Shown here one piece after another: positions 48,506-60,060 of a stretch of 64,000 nt of DNA (positions are counted from its first letter, which is position 1; every line of letters begins with the position of its first letter). The notes below the pieces were generated by a model that did not search any database, was not told the origin of the DNA, and saw nothing but the letters and a program-made list of their open reading frames with translations. The translations under genes and the position numbers were made by a program. The stretch comes from Diphasiastrum complanatum. Lineage: Eukaryota > Streptophyta > Lycopodiopsida > Lycopodiales > Lycopodiaceae. The stretch spans positions 4,412,433 through 4,476,432 of the forward strand of contig CM055111.1 in assembly GCA_029204225.1 (NCBI GenBank), read 5' to 3'.

Positions 48506-50533
48506 GTTTTCCATCTTGTTTATGCTTACAGATTGTAGATTATTACTAATCTAAACTAAGCAATCCTATTGAAATCACCAGATTCAACAACACAACATCT
48601 ACATAGAAACAATGTGAATCCTACAATGTGCTTGTTACAATTGCCACTCAACAGTTGTAAAAAAAACTCCTCAAGGAGTCAAGCACCAAACACCATCAGA
48701 TTAGAATGATTATGATCTACCACAAGGCCATGCACATCTACCTGATTCTAATCACAAAGCCAAACTTTGAAGAGGAAGAATCAACAACAAAACACATTAA
48801 TGCATGAAAATGGAACATAGATGGAAATGCAATGGAGAGATATTCAAATTTCAATTCAACAGCATTTCAATACCATATCACATGCTTGGAAACTCATGGA
48901 GGAGGCCTCTATACCCACGAGCTAGTGAATTCAGTTCTAATATAATTTGGATTCCACCTCTTACAACTAAATGAACCCCATTCTATAAAGATTTGGGTTC
49001 CACCTCTTACATGATAATAGGAGGCATTTTTATTAAAAAACATACCTTAAGTTGAGAAAGTCTAAGTCACTAGCTCTCACATGGTCTTCCATCTTTCAAA
49101 AATTACCATGGGGCTCACAATTTGTACATCTCAGTTTAGCACTAATAATTCTTGTGCTCTCAGACTCGGATCTCAACTTCATCTCTGTTGGAAGCCCTTT
49201 TGAGTGGAGAGGTTCTGCATCAACACCTCGAGGCATGGCATCAGCTAATATTACCCTCCCCTATAGTGTTGCAAGTCCCACTGCATTGGTTTAGCTTTAA
49301 CATGTGGTTCTTGGAAAGGCATGGATTTGTGCTTGCCTACGTAAAACGAAGAGCTTATTGGTTTTGTTTTTGGGTGTCACGGCAAAACTTCAAAATCACA
49401 ACAGCTTTTCAGGATAGCCTTGTGTAACCGAGAGTCTTTTGTTTGTCCTTCTCAGCTTTTCTTCTATCAAGCGATTTCTCGTAGCCAACCTTTCTTCCGA
49501 TGGCAATCTTGTCTTTGCGCCCAATGGAATAGGTTCCAAGTATGGCTTCATTCCAAGTGTGAACTTATTTTCATACCATTTTTTGATCATTTGCACGTAC
49601 TGACTGGAAGTGAATGCGGCTCAGAAATAAAGTCTTGCCATCATTGGATGTGCATCTTTTGTTTGGATGGTCTGATAGGCGTAGTCATGCTTAAGGAAAG
49701 AGTGAGATAGCCTAAACAGTATGGCTCATTGGAATAAGAGACATATGCCTCATCTATGTACGTGCTAGAATTATCGTCATCATAAGTATATTCATAGGCT
49801 AGGGTGTCATAGGTGGTAATTTGCATGACATTGGCCTGAACTTGTCAATTCTGCTGGGTTGGCCTGTTTGGTTGAGCCAGATCCTCTTTGAACCTAGGAG
49901 TGCCAAGCGTCGTTGTTGTGCAAGTGGTTGTTGTTGTAGGAAAAATATTAAGAATTCTCCTTCAGAGAACACGATGAAAGTTTGAATAAATCAAACTAAT
50001 ATCAGTGTCTTCAATCGTGTCTAATTTTGGTCTATGTACTAATAGAGCAGTTTCCACTTTGATTGAGTAAAGCATGTAGATATAGGAGATATGTGCGTGA
50101 GTGTAATAGACAATTTTAGACAATCAGAATAATTTTGAAAAATCATCTGTTGAGAAACTTTGATCAGTTGAATTTTTATAATTTTGATTCTAATTTATTT
50201 GTATACATCTCTTGTTGTCTTGTTGCTTTCTTGTTTTACAATGAATAAGTGCACATGTATTTATATTGTCACATGATAGGTCTTTTGGCCTTCTTTATTC
50301 TATAACAATCGATCTAACCGTTAAGACGGTTGATATTCAACAAATGTTCTGTTTCCAGACTTGAAAGATTTTTGTTCGTGACAGTTTATCTATCGAGTTT
50401 GTTTCTTGTTCGTGACAGTTTATCTGTTCACACAGTTTGTTGTTCACGACAATTTTGAGTTCGAGTTTCGAGTTTGAACAAGAATAAAAATGTTTCAAGT
50501 TTGAGTTTCAAGTTTCATGACAATTTTGAATTC
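48506..50533. other. Unassigned DNA and probable 3' region of the minus-strand Copia
   Basis: No domain is recognised. Minus-strand open stretches at 49396-49596 (KWYENKFTLGMKPYLEPIPL..) and 49641-49826 look protein-like but unplaced. 49950-50533 has the composition expected of a Copia 3' tail or LTR following the pol gene that ends at 50534, but no LTR ends were found. Repeated gtttcgagtttgaac phrases lie at about 50390-50520. Confidence 0.35.
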
Positions 50534-51300
50534 TCAGCCTTTGTCAATTAGACTGTGCACTTTGTTGGTAGAACCGAGATTTGTCTGTTGAGGTGTTCTA
50601 TAGCTCCGTCTCAAAGTGGACAGTTGGGTTAATCCCAATCTTCTTCGCTGATTCTCAAACAAAGCTTTATCAAGTGGCTTTGTAAAGATATCAGCTGTCA
50701 TTTCCTCTGTAGGTATGAAGACTATCTTCAGTATCTTCTTTTCAACTAAGTCCCAAATAACATGATACTTGATAGCTATATGCTTCATTTTTTAATGAAA
50801 CACAGGATCTTTCATAAGATAGATTGCTGAAGTGTTATCCATTAGTAAGACATAAGGTTCAGAAATAGTTTCATCAAATCCTTCTAGCATTTGTTTGATC
50901 CATATCAGCTCGTTTGCCATTTTAGTTGTTGCTACATATTCGGCCTCACACGAAGATTGAGCTACCGTTGTTTGCTTCTTGCTTATCCAAAGTATGGCTA
51001 TGCTAGATGCTAGAGTACAACCTCCTAAAATGCTTTTGCTATCATCCTTCATGGATGCCCAGCTTGCGTCACTGTAAGATTCGATCCGAAATCCAGCTTC
51101 TTTCGAATAACACAGTCCATAGTCTTTCGATTCTTGGAGATATTGTACTACTCTTTTTGTTAACTTCCAGTGTAACGATCCTGGATTCAGCTTAAATTGG
51201 TTTAGCCTATATACCGCAAATGCTATATTAGGTCTGGTGTTGTTTGTAAGATACAACAATGATCCAATCAGCCTTTGATAGGGTGTATTGGCCATACGTT
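50534..51300 (-). pseudogene. Copia RNase H and 3' end
   Basis: It contains the RT/RNase H connection YQRLIGSLLYLTNNTRPNIA, RLNQFKLNPGSLHWKLTKRV, SYSDASWASMKDDSKSILGG and the RNase H core KKQTTVAQSSCEAEYVATT, YVLLMDNTSAIYLMKDP. After a stop near 50790 come MKHIAIKYH, MTADIFTKPLDKALF and LGLTQLSTLRRSYRT. The end resembles the plus-strand fragment at 1-540. Confidence 0.92.
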
Positions 51301-52290
51301 TCTCTTCTTCGAGAGTCTACGGCCAATTTGTCTTACTCAGTATTGTTCCAAGTATCATGCGAGTATGCACACCTTTGCATTCGAGCATGTTGAAGTCTTC
51401 AATGATTTTTGAGTATACTTTTGTTGGTGAAGATACAACTTTTCACCTTCAAAGTCTCTTTCGATCTATAAGCCTAGATAGATTTTTGCTTCTCCTAGGT
51501 CAGTGATCTCAAATATTCCAAAAATGTCTCTTTTGACATCTGAAATCAATTTATCTTTTCTTGAGAAGATACGAGTGTCGTCAACATAAATAGCTAGAAT
51601 GATAACTTCATCTTTGATATGTTCGATATAGACATTCAACTCAACAAATTAAGGTTTGAAGCCTAAAGAACATGGTGTTTCATCCTTCTTTCTATACCAT
51701 TGTTTGGCTGCTTCTTTCAGACCATAGATGCTTTTATTCATGTGACATCCGAATTATGGATATTCTTGGCTTATAAAACCAAGTGGTTGATGAATAATTC
51801 TTCTTCTAATTTTGCATGCAAGAAAGCAGCTTTCTCATCCACAATATGGATTTTGAGATCATGAGCCACTACATAAGCGAATAACAAGCGAATTGATGTG
51901 TGTTTGACTACTGGTGAGAAAGTATCAATGTAGTCAATCCCATATTTATGTGAAAAACCTTTTGCAACCAACGTTGCTTTGTATATGATGTTATCTCCAT
52001 CAGGACCTATTTTGATCTTGTAGATCCACTTGCATTTAACTGGTTTTCTTCCATTAGGTATAGGTGCAATGTCCATACATTGTTCTTATACATGGATGAC
52101 ATTTCGTCCTCTATTGCTTGAATCCAATGATCTTTATTTGATCCATCAATAGCTTTCTCAAATGTTTGAGGTTCGTTTATGAAGCCACAAAATTTGATGG
52201 CTCTATTTGTTGAAACATCTTGACCAAACCTTACTGATGGTTTTCTTTGTCTATCACATCTTCTCACAGTTTGTATAGGTCTCGAATTCA
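51301..52290 (-). pseudogene. Copia reverse transcriptase, multiply broken
   Basis: From the right: FINEPQTFEKAIDGSNKDHW, CKWIYKIKIGPDGDN, YKATLVAKGFSHKYGIDYID, TFSPVVKHTSIRLLFAYVVA, HIVDEKAAFLHAKLEEELF. Then, in another frame, the catalytic ILAIYVDDTRIFSR at about 51560-51600. At least four stops or frameshifts lie between. The catalytic box itself is preserved. Confidence 0.9.
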
Positions 52291-53405
52291 ATTCTGCATT
52301 TTCAGGTTCGACCTGATCTGCTTGAATTCAAACTAGTGATTCGAGTCTTTCAGGTACTCGAATTTTAACTCCCTCTGAATCATTACTATGTCCAAATGGT
52401 AATTCTCGTTCATCATCTGTTTGCTTTACTTCTGTTGTTGGTAACTCATAATAAGTCTTGAGAATTTCATAGCCGACTAAGTCATTGTCTGCTTTGCACT
52501 TTGACTCATCGAATTCGACATCTCGAACAACTTTTATTCTACCCGTTTCGGGTATGTAGAATCGATAATATGACAAATGTAACTCGAATCCTACCATAAA
52601 ACCTTGTTTTGTCTTTTCATCAAGTTTGTTTCTCAATTTGTCTAGTATGTGCATATAAACTGCACATTTGAATGTCTAAACATGAACCAGATTTGGCTTC
52701 GACTTCCACCATATTTCGTGAGGAGTTTTATTCGGTATTCGAGATTTCAAAATTTGATTCTGAAGATAGTTCGATGTAGCCACTGCTTCCACCCACAACT
52801 GCTTTGGTGCTTTCACATGAGCCACCATACACCTGGAAGCTTCCATTAGTGTACGATTTCTTCGTTCCACAATTCCATTGTGCTGAGGTGTGTATGATGC
52901 AGCCTTCGTATGCATAATACCTCGATCAGTATAGAAAGTTTTGAATTCGTTGGAAACGTACTCACCTCCACGATCTGTGCGAATTTGCTTGAACTTGTTG
53001 CATGTCTGCTTCTCAGCTCAATCTGTATACTCAATGAATTTCTCGAAAGCTTTTGATTTTGTACAAATAAAGTATACTACAGCAAACTTGCTGAAGTCAT
53101 CAATAAACGTTATGAAGTATTTTGCATCACCTAAAGACAATACTCTGAATGGTCCACAAATATCCGACTGTACAATTTTTAGTACCTTGGTTGCTTTATA
53201 AACATCTTTACTGAAAGGTGTTCGAGTTATTTTGCCTTTAAGACAAGATTCGAAGGTAGTTCAAATATCTCAACTCTTGATTTCGACTCCTTCAATTCAT
53301 AGACTCTTGTTGGCTTGGTACAAGGCTTCCATGTCTATGTGACATAACCTCTTGTGCCACAGAATATATGTCGATTCTTGAGTTTGATTTGCTTGTTCGA
53401 CTCAA
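52291..53405 (-). pseudogene. Copia integrase, multiply broken
   Basis: The core starts IVQSDICGPF, YFITFIDDFSKFAVVYF, FKQIRTDRGGEYVSNEFKTF, SYTPQHNGIVERRNRTLMEA, then PKQLWVEAVATSNYLQNQIL, NKTPHEIWWKSKPN, and after a stop the C-terminal MHILDKLRNKLDEKTKQGFM. The D (QSD), D (RTD) and E (VER) catalytic positions are visible. Stops lie near 53020, 52677 and 52328. Confidence 0.9.
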
Positions 53406-53725
53406 GTTCAAATGTTCAAGTGATACAAATTACCTTCTCTGTTACCTTTAGCAACTAAGTTATCTGAATCTTCATCGAACAATTTACAAGAGTCCCTTAT
53501 GAAGGTTATTGACATTCTTGTATCGACTATCTTTGCTACGGATGGAAGATCTTTATCAATAGTAGGAACATAGAGAACTTCCTCCAGTTTTTTGTCACCA
53601 TGATTCGTGTCTAACCACAGTACACCAGTTCCATCAACTACATGCTTAGAACCATCTCCAAGTATAATGAATCTCGAATAATTTGTCTTCTTATACTCAG
53701 ACAAAATTTGTTTCGAGAAATTAAA
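53406..53725 (-). pseudogene. Copia protease C-terminal part
   Basis: FIILGDGSKHVVDGTGVLWL, KLEEVLYVPTIDKDLPSVAK and IRDSCKLFDEDSDNLVAKGN match the region just after the DSGA motif of Copia protease. The catalytic part and Gag are absent; the copy is truncated at about 53725. Confidence 0.85.
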
Positions 53726-54059
53726 TGTGAGATGGTTGATTCCAATCGGGGTGTTCGTTTATCAGATCATGCAGTATGGTGAGCATGTTGAACAGGTTGA
53801 TCGTCAAGATTAGGTGTCCATCTAGATGATCCAGGATCTTGATTACCTAAGATCTAAGATGATAGGATTTATTCTCATCATTTGGATGATTGGTTGATGT
53901 GAACTCATTTATAACCCCTTCTGGTAAGTTGGCCATGAGAACTGATTGGAATCAGCTCTGATTTGATGCAACTCATGTTTTTTTTTTGAAATGTGTGATT
54001 GACAGTACCTTAGAATATAATTAGTTTCCAATAGAAATTTTAAAAAATATGGTTTGTTG
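53726..54059. other. Unassigned, possibly retroelement leader
   Basis: Contains agatgatccaggatcttgatt-like phrases reminiscent of Copia leaders, but no motif is firm. Confidence 0.3.
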
Positions 54060-54420
54060 GATCTGAGCAGAAGCTCGTCGGATGCAACTGGATTGACAGT
54101 GCGGGTAGAAAAGTGTAAGGATAGTGTCGGATGCAACTATGTCGGATGGAACTTGTATGGACTAGTCGTCAAATGCACTTCGAATCGGAATTAGTCCATA
54201 TGCACTATCGGATGCAACACTATCTGCTGCAATCGTCAAACGCAATAGTAATGGATGGAAATTGTCAAATGCAACATCAGATGCAATACTGGCAGATGCA
54301 GCACTGATGGATGCAACGTCGAATGCAACACTGGCAGATGCAATATGATAGGCTAGTCGTCGGATGCAATCGTCGGACGCAAAGTCGTCGGATGCAATCG
54401 TCGGACACAATTTTTATCTT
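54060..54420. repeat. GGATGCAA minisatellite-like array
   Basis: The core tcgtcGGATGCAA recurs some 15-20 times at irregular 12-25 bp spacing, with variants (agatgcaa, aaacgcaa, gaatgcaa). The most regular part is 54355-54412. Confidence 0.85.
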
Positions 54421-55046
54421 GTCGTCAGGTGCACATCGAATGGAGATTTTTTAAAAATTAAAAGTGGCAGGTGCAAGCGACAGTTCAACAAACAGTTCTT
54501 CCTCCCATGAAAAAAATGCAAGAGCAGTGGAGGGTGGTGGGGCGATGGGTTTCTAGAACCGTTTGTGGTTGGGTGTGGATCAAATGATGATTTTAGATGC
54601 AATGCATGCTGGTGGAAAAAAAATAAATGCAAAAATGCATGTAGGCAAACAGAAGCTCTGAAAATCGAACGTGATAACGCTGGCTACAAAAACTCGAATA
54701 ATTAGAAGAAGTTTTCTAATGAAAATTGTAGGGCTGATATCCTACAAAATATTTACAACTACCTTTCGTTGCAGTTATTACAACCGCCTCATTATAGTTA
54801 ATGCATGTACAAAGTGGGCGGACTGTCAACGCAAAGTTGTTGGGTCGGATTTTAGACCGACAGTATAAAAAATATACACTGAATTGAAAAATATAGAATT
54901 TCTTGAGTCGATCTGGTATCAATTTTTTTTTAAAAATTCGATGCGAAAGTTTTTTATTCTATGTTCAGAAATTCAACTCTTCTGTTTCTAGTCTTTTAGG
55001 ATGCTCATTATTGAATGGATTTGAGGCTGAGCATCAAATTCCAACA
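54421..55046 (-). repeat. 3' LTR of the deleted host Copia (left end uncertain)
   Basis: On the minus strand the LTR begins TGTTGGAATTTGATGCTC after a purine-rich cattcagggaag (55047-55058). About 54760-55046 can be aligned by shared phrases (gttaatgcatgtacaaagtgggcggactgtc, tcttttaggatgctca) to the 5' LTR at 62816-63631. The left boundary was not seen and is estimated from LTR length. The pol reading frame runs into the LTR and stops at 55008. Confidence 0.6.
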
Positions 55047-55840
55047 CTTCCCTGAATGTGGATCCCGAAAACTTTCGATTTTTATATTCAACATGTCATT
55101 GAGTCTAAGATGGTGCTCCTTTGATAGAGCCTTTGTGAAGTAATCTGCTGCCATTGATTTTGTCCTATAGTAGGCTAAGGATATTTCCTTGCTTTGCACT
55201 TTTTCTCTTAAATAGTTATATCCGATTTCGATATGCTTGCTTCGAGAATGAAATCTCAGATTGAGAGAGAGAGGTATGGTGCTTTGGTTGTCACAAAAGA
55301 TGGTCGTTGGATGTGACTGTGCAAGGTCAATTTCTGCTAGCAGGTGCCTCAGCCAAATTGTCTCCTTGGTAGCATTTGTGGCAATGTACTCTGAGGTCTG
55401 CTTTCGGCTGTTCCAAGAGGTTGGTCCTTGATTGTATAAAAATACAAATCCAGAAGTAGACCATCTGGTATTGATATCTCCTACCCAATTCTCATCTATG
55501 TATCGTTCAAGTATGTTGGTAGGTTGGCTGCTTCCATAACAGATGCTAAGATGTTTGGTTGTTTGGATGTAATTCATGAGTTTTGTGAGTGCTTTCCAAT
55601 GGGTTAGACCTGGATTTGATAGAAACTGGCTAATTGAACTGATCGAATATGCAATGTCAGGTCGAGTACATATCATTGCATACATCAGTGAGCCGATGAT
55701 GGAGTGAAATGGATATTGCCTCATCCCCTCCTTTTCTGTTTCAGTTTGAGGAGATTGTTCTTTTGACAGCTTTAGTCCAGGGTCGAGTGGAAAGAAACTC
55801 GGCTTGCAATTGGCCATTCCATACTTTTCCAACACAATCA
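55008..55840 (-). pseudogene. Host Copia: RT end and RNase H
   Basis: It begins at EKYGMANCKPSFFPLDPGLK, the last part of RT, and continues SIIGSLMYAMICTRPDIAYS, THWKALTKLMNYIQTTKHLS, ENWVGDINTRWSTSGFVFLY, SRKQTSEYIATNATKETIWL, IFCDNQSTIPLSLNLRFHS, SKHIEIGYNYLREKVQ and MAADYFTKALSKEHH. The whole 290-codon frame is open. It is joined directly to pre-integrase sequence at about 55832-55850: the integrase core and most of RT are missing. Confidence 0.92.
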
Positions 55841-56320
55841 GAAATAAAAGGACTTCTTGTATGCTTGCTGATAATACAACTTTCACAAGGGGAAGTCGGT
55901 TTGCTAAAAGAAGGAAGATCTTGCACTAAATTCTGACTTGACATTTGTTGAATACTGTTGAAGTTTAGATGGCCTAATCTGAAATGCCAAAGCATATCAA
56001 CCGGTTCAGAAGTTGATGTATGAAGAGCTTGGCTGTTTGTTGAATAGCAGTGACTAAGCTTGTAGAGGTAGCCACATCGTCTATCGAAGGCTAAAACCTT
56101 TCTAGACTTATCGAGTATGGTGTAGCCCTCTATATCAAATTTGACCCTTTGACCAGAATCAGTGATTCTACTTATCGAAATTAGATTCTTTGTAAGGTTA
56201 AGAACATGAAAAACATTGGACAACAATTTTACATCACCTTTCTTTAATTCGACTTTGACTGTTTCTTCACCTTTGATAGAATGAGATGAGTTGTCTCCAA
56301 GCTGCACAACTCTTGAGTGG
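55841..56320 (-). pseudogene. Host Copia: protease end and pre-integrase
   Basis: VQLGDNSSHSIKGEETVKVE, HVLNLTKNLISISRITDSG and LAFDRRCGYLYKLSHCYSTN, then the zinc-binding MLWHFRLGHLNFN..CESCIISKHTRSPF. It starts where the Gag-only element inserted: TSD copy gtgaa at 56321-56325. Without the insert, codons continue in frame from the protease half at 61886 onward. Confidence 0.9.
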
Positions 56321-56325
56321 GTGAA

Positions 56326-56972
56326 TGTGAAAAATACAGATCCTAAGTGGATCTAAACTCCAAGATCATTGGCTTGAATGCTTGCACTCCAAACTACATA
56401 AGCTAGGAATTGGCAACACATTCTATGCTACCTAGAATGCAAAGAACTTGATCAAAAAGCATTTATCACAAATGGAAACTTCCATAAACATCAAGTGCGG
56501 CCCAAAATAGCATTATACAGTCCATAATACATCAGCCTACCACTTTTGGAAAGCACCTAAGATCATACACACAAAGCTTGAACTCAATCACTACACAATG
56601 CCAACAATGGAAGGAGAACCCAATAGAAAAATCTCTCATTAAGCAAATGAATACAATGGATCTGCTCCAACCTGTTTCTCCACGGCCTACCTGCTATATA
56701 TAGCTGAGAGAGATGACTCTCTCTCCTCTCTCTAGACCCTCCTTACCTAAAATATGCCCTATATAGGTAAAATTGGCATATATGTCCAAAATACATGAAA
56801 ATGGACTCATTTCGAAGGTCTTGAAGTTTGACACTTCTTCATACTGAAAAAATACACTTACTAAAAATATCTAGACCTGTTTCACACGTGTGAAAAGTCA
56901 GATCCTAAACTATGTGCCATTTTTAGCAATTTTGGCCTAAAACTAGACAAGGAAATGTTGACAATTTTCACA
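56326..56972 (-). repeat. 3' LTR of the Gag-only element
   Basis: On the minus strand TGTGAAAATTGTCAAC to ATTTTTCACA. It contains a TATA-type ctatatatag at 56694-56703 and the palindrome TTCACACGTGTGAA at 56881-56894. The purine tract gaagagggag precedes it. Confidence 0.97.
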
Positions 56973-56985
56973 CTCCCTCTTCAAC

Positions 56986-59900
56986 TTAACTTGCTAGTTT
57001 TACAACACTACTTTGTTCCAACTTAAGAATGATCTCCATCATCAGAATAGATCTCTTCTCAAGGATCCTAATATGTACAAAATAGGACACAACATAATTG
57101 ATATAGATAATAGTGTCCATATAGGATGCTTCACTATTTCTTACATCAATTTTACATAGAATCATAAAAATGGTACATGTAAAAGAACATAGAATCTCAA
57201 TTAATGAATTCCTCCATGTATCCATCTCTGGTTTCTCTGTAAAATAGCAGCAAACAAGTTGTAAATGAAAGTGATCAACAAGTGTTTGCATGCCTCCTCC
57301 ACATTTCACTATACATATAGTGAATGCAACATGTATCTCCATGAATGAACTTCCATCACCACCTTGCCTTTGTAGATCTTCAATCCATGAAAGCCTTTGA
57401 GTGAATGAATGCCAAAAAGATGTGTTCCCTACTCCATTTGAATGACCAAAACCTGAACTTGAAATACTTGAAGTACCTCCACAAGATTTGCACACAACGC
57501 TTGATCCTACAATGTCAACAAGTTGCCAATTTGCCAACACTAGAATACTAGATCTTGAACTTTGTTCAAAAGAAAACATATTGACCACTTCAATACCTTT
57601 CAAGATCTGAATGAATTCATGTACTTGATCATACAAACCAGCAATGATAACTATTCCATCTCCAAGATCCAAAGGATGCAAAACTATGGAACTAGTTTTA
57701 TTGAAATTTGACAATTTCAACACATTGACATAACAATGTTCATACATGAGATTAGGCAAGTGAGGTAGAGTAAGAAGACACTTCCTTGCAGCTCCAAAGA
57801 CCTTACTTGAACCTTCAAGAACCTGTAAAAACAGATCCAAAATGCCTTGACCATTTGTCTCTTCTTTGATGCTTTTCACTAGCTTCGAATTGCCACTTGT
57901 CTCTTGGTGTTGATGAAGCAATCCAAGATCAACCTCTTGATCTTCCAATAAGACATCAAAGATCTTGCATATGTGAACATCTTCAGATCTGAAACTCTGA
58001 AGATACTCCCTCTCAAACACATGATTAAGATCCCACAAGATCTCATCAATGCTCAAATTTGACCCTTCACTATAGTTAGTGAAAACAATGCCACCATCAT
58101 AAACCAAAAGATAGATTCCAACATTTCCACTTAACATGAAGTAGAGTAGGTGAAGATGAGTATCAAACCTAATCAAAACAGCCCTCTTGAGTTCATAACA
58201 AACCTCAATAAGCTCACCAATGATATCTCCCTTGCCTTGAAGAAGTTGCCACTTGAGTTGCTCCATGTAGTCTTCTTCAACCAACCTTTTGCCATCTTGA
58301 CCATGAATGAACAATCCACCACAATCATAGAATGCTTTGAGTTGATGAAGAGATGTTAGATCCATGCTTTGGATCTTCCCAAGAACCACTCTTCCATTGC
58401 CCTTTCCTTCACAAGACTCCCTCTTAATGCTAGCACCACAAAAGTTAGAAACCTCCCTCTTGATAGTTGCACCATAAGAAGTAGAAGACTCTTGAATATT
58501 AGAAGCCAAGAAAAGAATCCTTAGTACCTTCAACATAAGAGTGATTGAAGTACTCTCTCTTTTCAAACATGAACTTCTACTCAATGATTTAGGTAATGAG
58601 TCATATGATAATGATTCTTCCTCACTATCGTTCATAAAAACATCATTCAAAGTACATCCTACTTTGAACACTTCACATACTTCTCTTCCTTTTGACTTGT
58701 GATCTCCCTCACCAAGTCTCATGATAGAAACCTTTGATCTACTCTTTTTATGAAGAAATGTGACACCACTTGTTGCACAAATGACTTTATCACAAAAAGA
58801 TGTAAAAGAACCATTTCCTTCAAGCATGCTCAAAGCACCATCATCTTTTCCCACATGATTACATACATCAATATGAAAAGAATTAGAAGAACAACCATCT
58901 TCTTGCAAAGAATGACACTTAGCATCTCCATCTTTTTCCATATGAACAAACAAGTCATTAGCAACAATCACTTCCAAAGAAGAATCTTCATCAACTCCAT
59001 TGATGAAGTTAGCTCCTTCCTTACCTTTTCCATTTTTGCACTTGCCATCTAGCACCATTGAAGAACCACCAAGCCTTGGAAGTCCATGAGTAGAAGAGTA
59101 CAAACATGATGCTAATTTAGCTCCACATGACTCCATATGACTAGTAGGTAACACTAGTGCATCTTCAAGATCCAATGGATCCAAAAAATTGACCATAGAT
59201 TCACCAAAGCTTGCCAAGTTAGCACAACAATTATCATCTCCAAGAAGTACATTAGATCTCAACCTAGATCTAGCATTTTGTTTCTTATGGCATTCATTTG
59301 CAAAATGTCCTTTCACTCCACAATAAAAACATTTGAACTTGGACTTATCTTGCTTCCTACTTTGCAAAGAAGAAGAATGCTTTCCATGCTCCAAACTACC
59401 TTGCTTGGACCACTTGCCTTTGAACTTGCCCTTTGTGAAAAGAGCTTCTTCATCTCCACCTTGTGTTGATGCACCACCACCTTTGGCTTGCAACCTATGC
59501 TCTTCAGCCACCAAGATCTCTTGCAAGTCATTGACACTTGGCAAGGACTTTTGTATAGCAAAGCATTGTACAAGGTTAGAATGTTCATCAAGCAAACCAT
59601 TCAACATGACTTGAACTAGTTCCCCATCCTTTATGCTTTCATCTATGCATGCTAGATCATCATTCAAGGATTTAACCTTCAAGACAAATGAATGTGCACT
59701 CTCTCCCTCTCTTTGACAACTTTGGAAGATTTGCCTTCTTAGGGTGAGAACCCTAGATGTGGATTTGGACTCATAGATCTTCTTCAAAGCATTCCATGCT
59801 TCACTTGAAGAAGTACATTTACCAACTTCTTTAAGAAGTTCATTGGTAACATTCATCTTTATGATATGTAAGGCTCTTTTAGCCCTTCTATCAAAATTTA

Positions 59901-60060
59901 GTTGCTCTTGAAGAATTAGAGGTCTTTCTTCAATTCCCACAACTATATCCATTAGCTCATTCAACTCTAGTAAAGACTCCATCCTCACTTTCCAAGTTGA
60001 ATAGTTTGTAGAGTTTAACCTCTCTTTAGCTTCCAACATGATTCCACCATTGGATGTCAT
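56986..60060 (-). CDS. Gag with zinc knuckle fused to about 760-residue unknown region
   Basis: About 1,024 codons with no stop or frameshift, from ATG 60060 (MTSNGGIMLEAKERLNSTNY) to TAA at 56986-56988. The frame is open 22 codons further upstream but without ATG. Residues about 8-50 match the Copia Gag start (NSTNYSTWKVRMESLLE), 50-210 the UBN2 Gag body (DRRAKRALHIIK, SSSEAWNALKKIYESKS, LRRQIFQ), and 244-257 are a complete CCHC knuckle CFYCGVKGHFANEC. The remaining 760 residues show none of DSGA/DTGS, the integrase zinc motif or DDE, YVDD, or RNase H motifs. They include Ser/Cys-rich and charged parts, then a more hydrophobic, probably globular half (QLKAFYDCGGLFIHGQDGKR, IYLLVYDGGIVFTNYSEGSN). 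Gag would form the particle and package RNA; the C-terminal role is unknown. Confidence 0.93.
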   Translation of the reverse strand: MTSNGGIMLEAKERLNSTNYSTWKVRMESLLELNELMDIVVGIEERPLILQEQLNFDRRAKRALHIIKMNVTNELLKEVGKCTSSSEAWNALKKIYESKSTSRVLTLRRQIFQSCQREGESAHSFVLKVKSLNDDLACIDESIKDGELVQVMLNGLLDEHSNLVQCFAIQKSLPSVNDLQEILVAEEHRLQAKGGGASTQGGDEEALFTKGKFKGKWSKQGSLEHGKHSSSLQSRKQDKSKFKCFYCGVKGHFANECHKKQNARSRLRSNVLLGDDNCCANLASFGESMVNFLDPLDLEDALVLPTSHMESCGAKLASCLYSSTHGLPRLGGSSMVLDGKCKNGKGKEGANFINGVDEDSSLEVIVANDLFVHMEKDGDAKCHSLQEDGCSSNSFHIDVCNHVGKDDGALSMLEGNGSFTSFCDKVICATSGVTFLHKKSRSKVSIMRLGEGDHKSKGREVCEVFKVGCTLNDVFMNDSEEESLSYDSLPKSLSRSSCLKRESTSITLMLKVLRILFLASNIQESSTSYGATIKREVSNFCGASIKRESCEGKGNGRVVLGKIQSMDLTSLHQLKAFYDCGGLFIHGQDGKRLVEEDYMEQLKWQLLQGKGDIIGELIEVCYELKRAVLIRFDTHLHLLYFMLSGNVGIYLLVYDGGIVFTNYSEGSNLSIDEILWDLNHVFEREYLQSFRSEDVHICKIFDVLLEDQEVDLGLLHQHQETSGNSKLVKSIKEETNGQGILDLFLQVLEGSSKVFGAARKCLLTLPHLPNLMYEHCYVNVLKLSNFNKTSSIVLHPLDLGDGIVIIAGLYDQVHEFIQILKGIEVVNMFSFEQSSRSSILVLANWQLVDIVGSSVVCKSCGGTSSISSSGFGHSNGVGNTSFWHSFTQRLSWIEDLQRQGGDGSSFMEIHVAFTICIVKCGGGMQTLVDHFHLQLVCCYFTEKPEMDTWRNSLIEILCSFTCTIFMILCKIDVRNSEASYMDTIIYINYVVSYFVHIRILEKRSILMMEIILKLEQSSVVKLAS

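Noticed and set aside
54060-54420. CRISPR array
   Set aside because: Spacing and repeats are irregular and the surroundings are plant retrotransposons; it is a minisatellite-like array.
57000-60000. Plus-strand ORFs within the Gag-only element, such as 58150-58359 and 58750-59052
   Set aside because: They are antisense shadows of the long minus-strand CDS and have no motifs.
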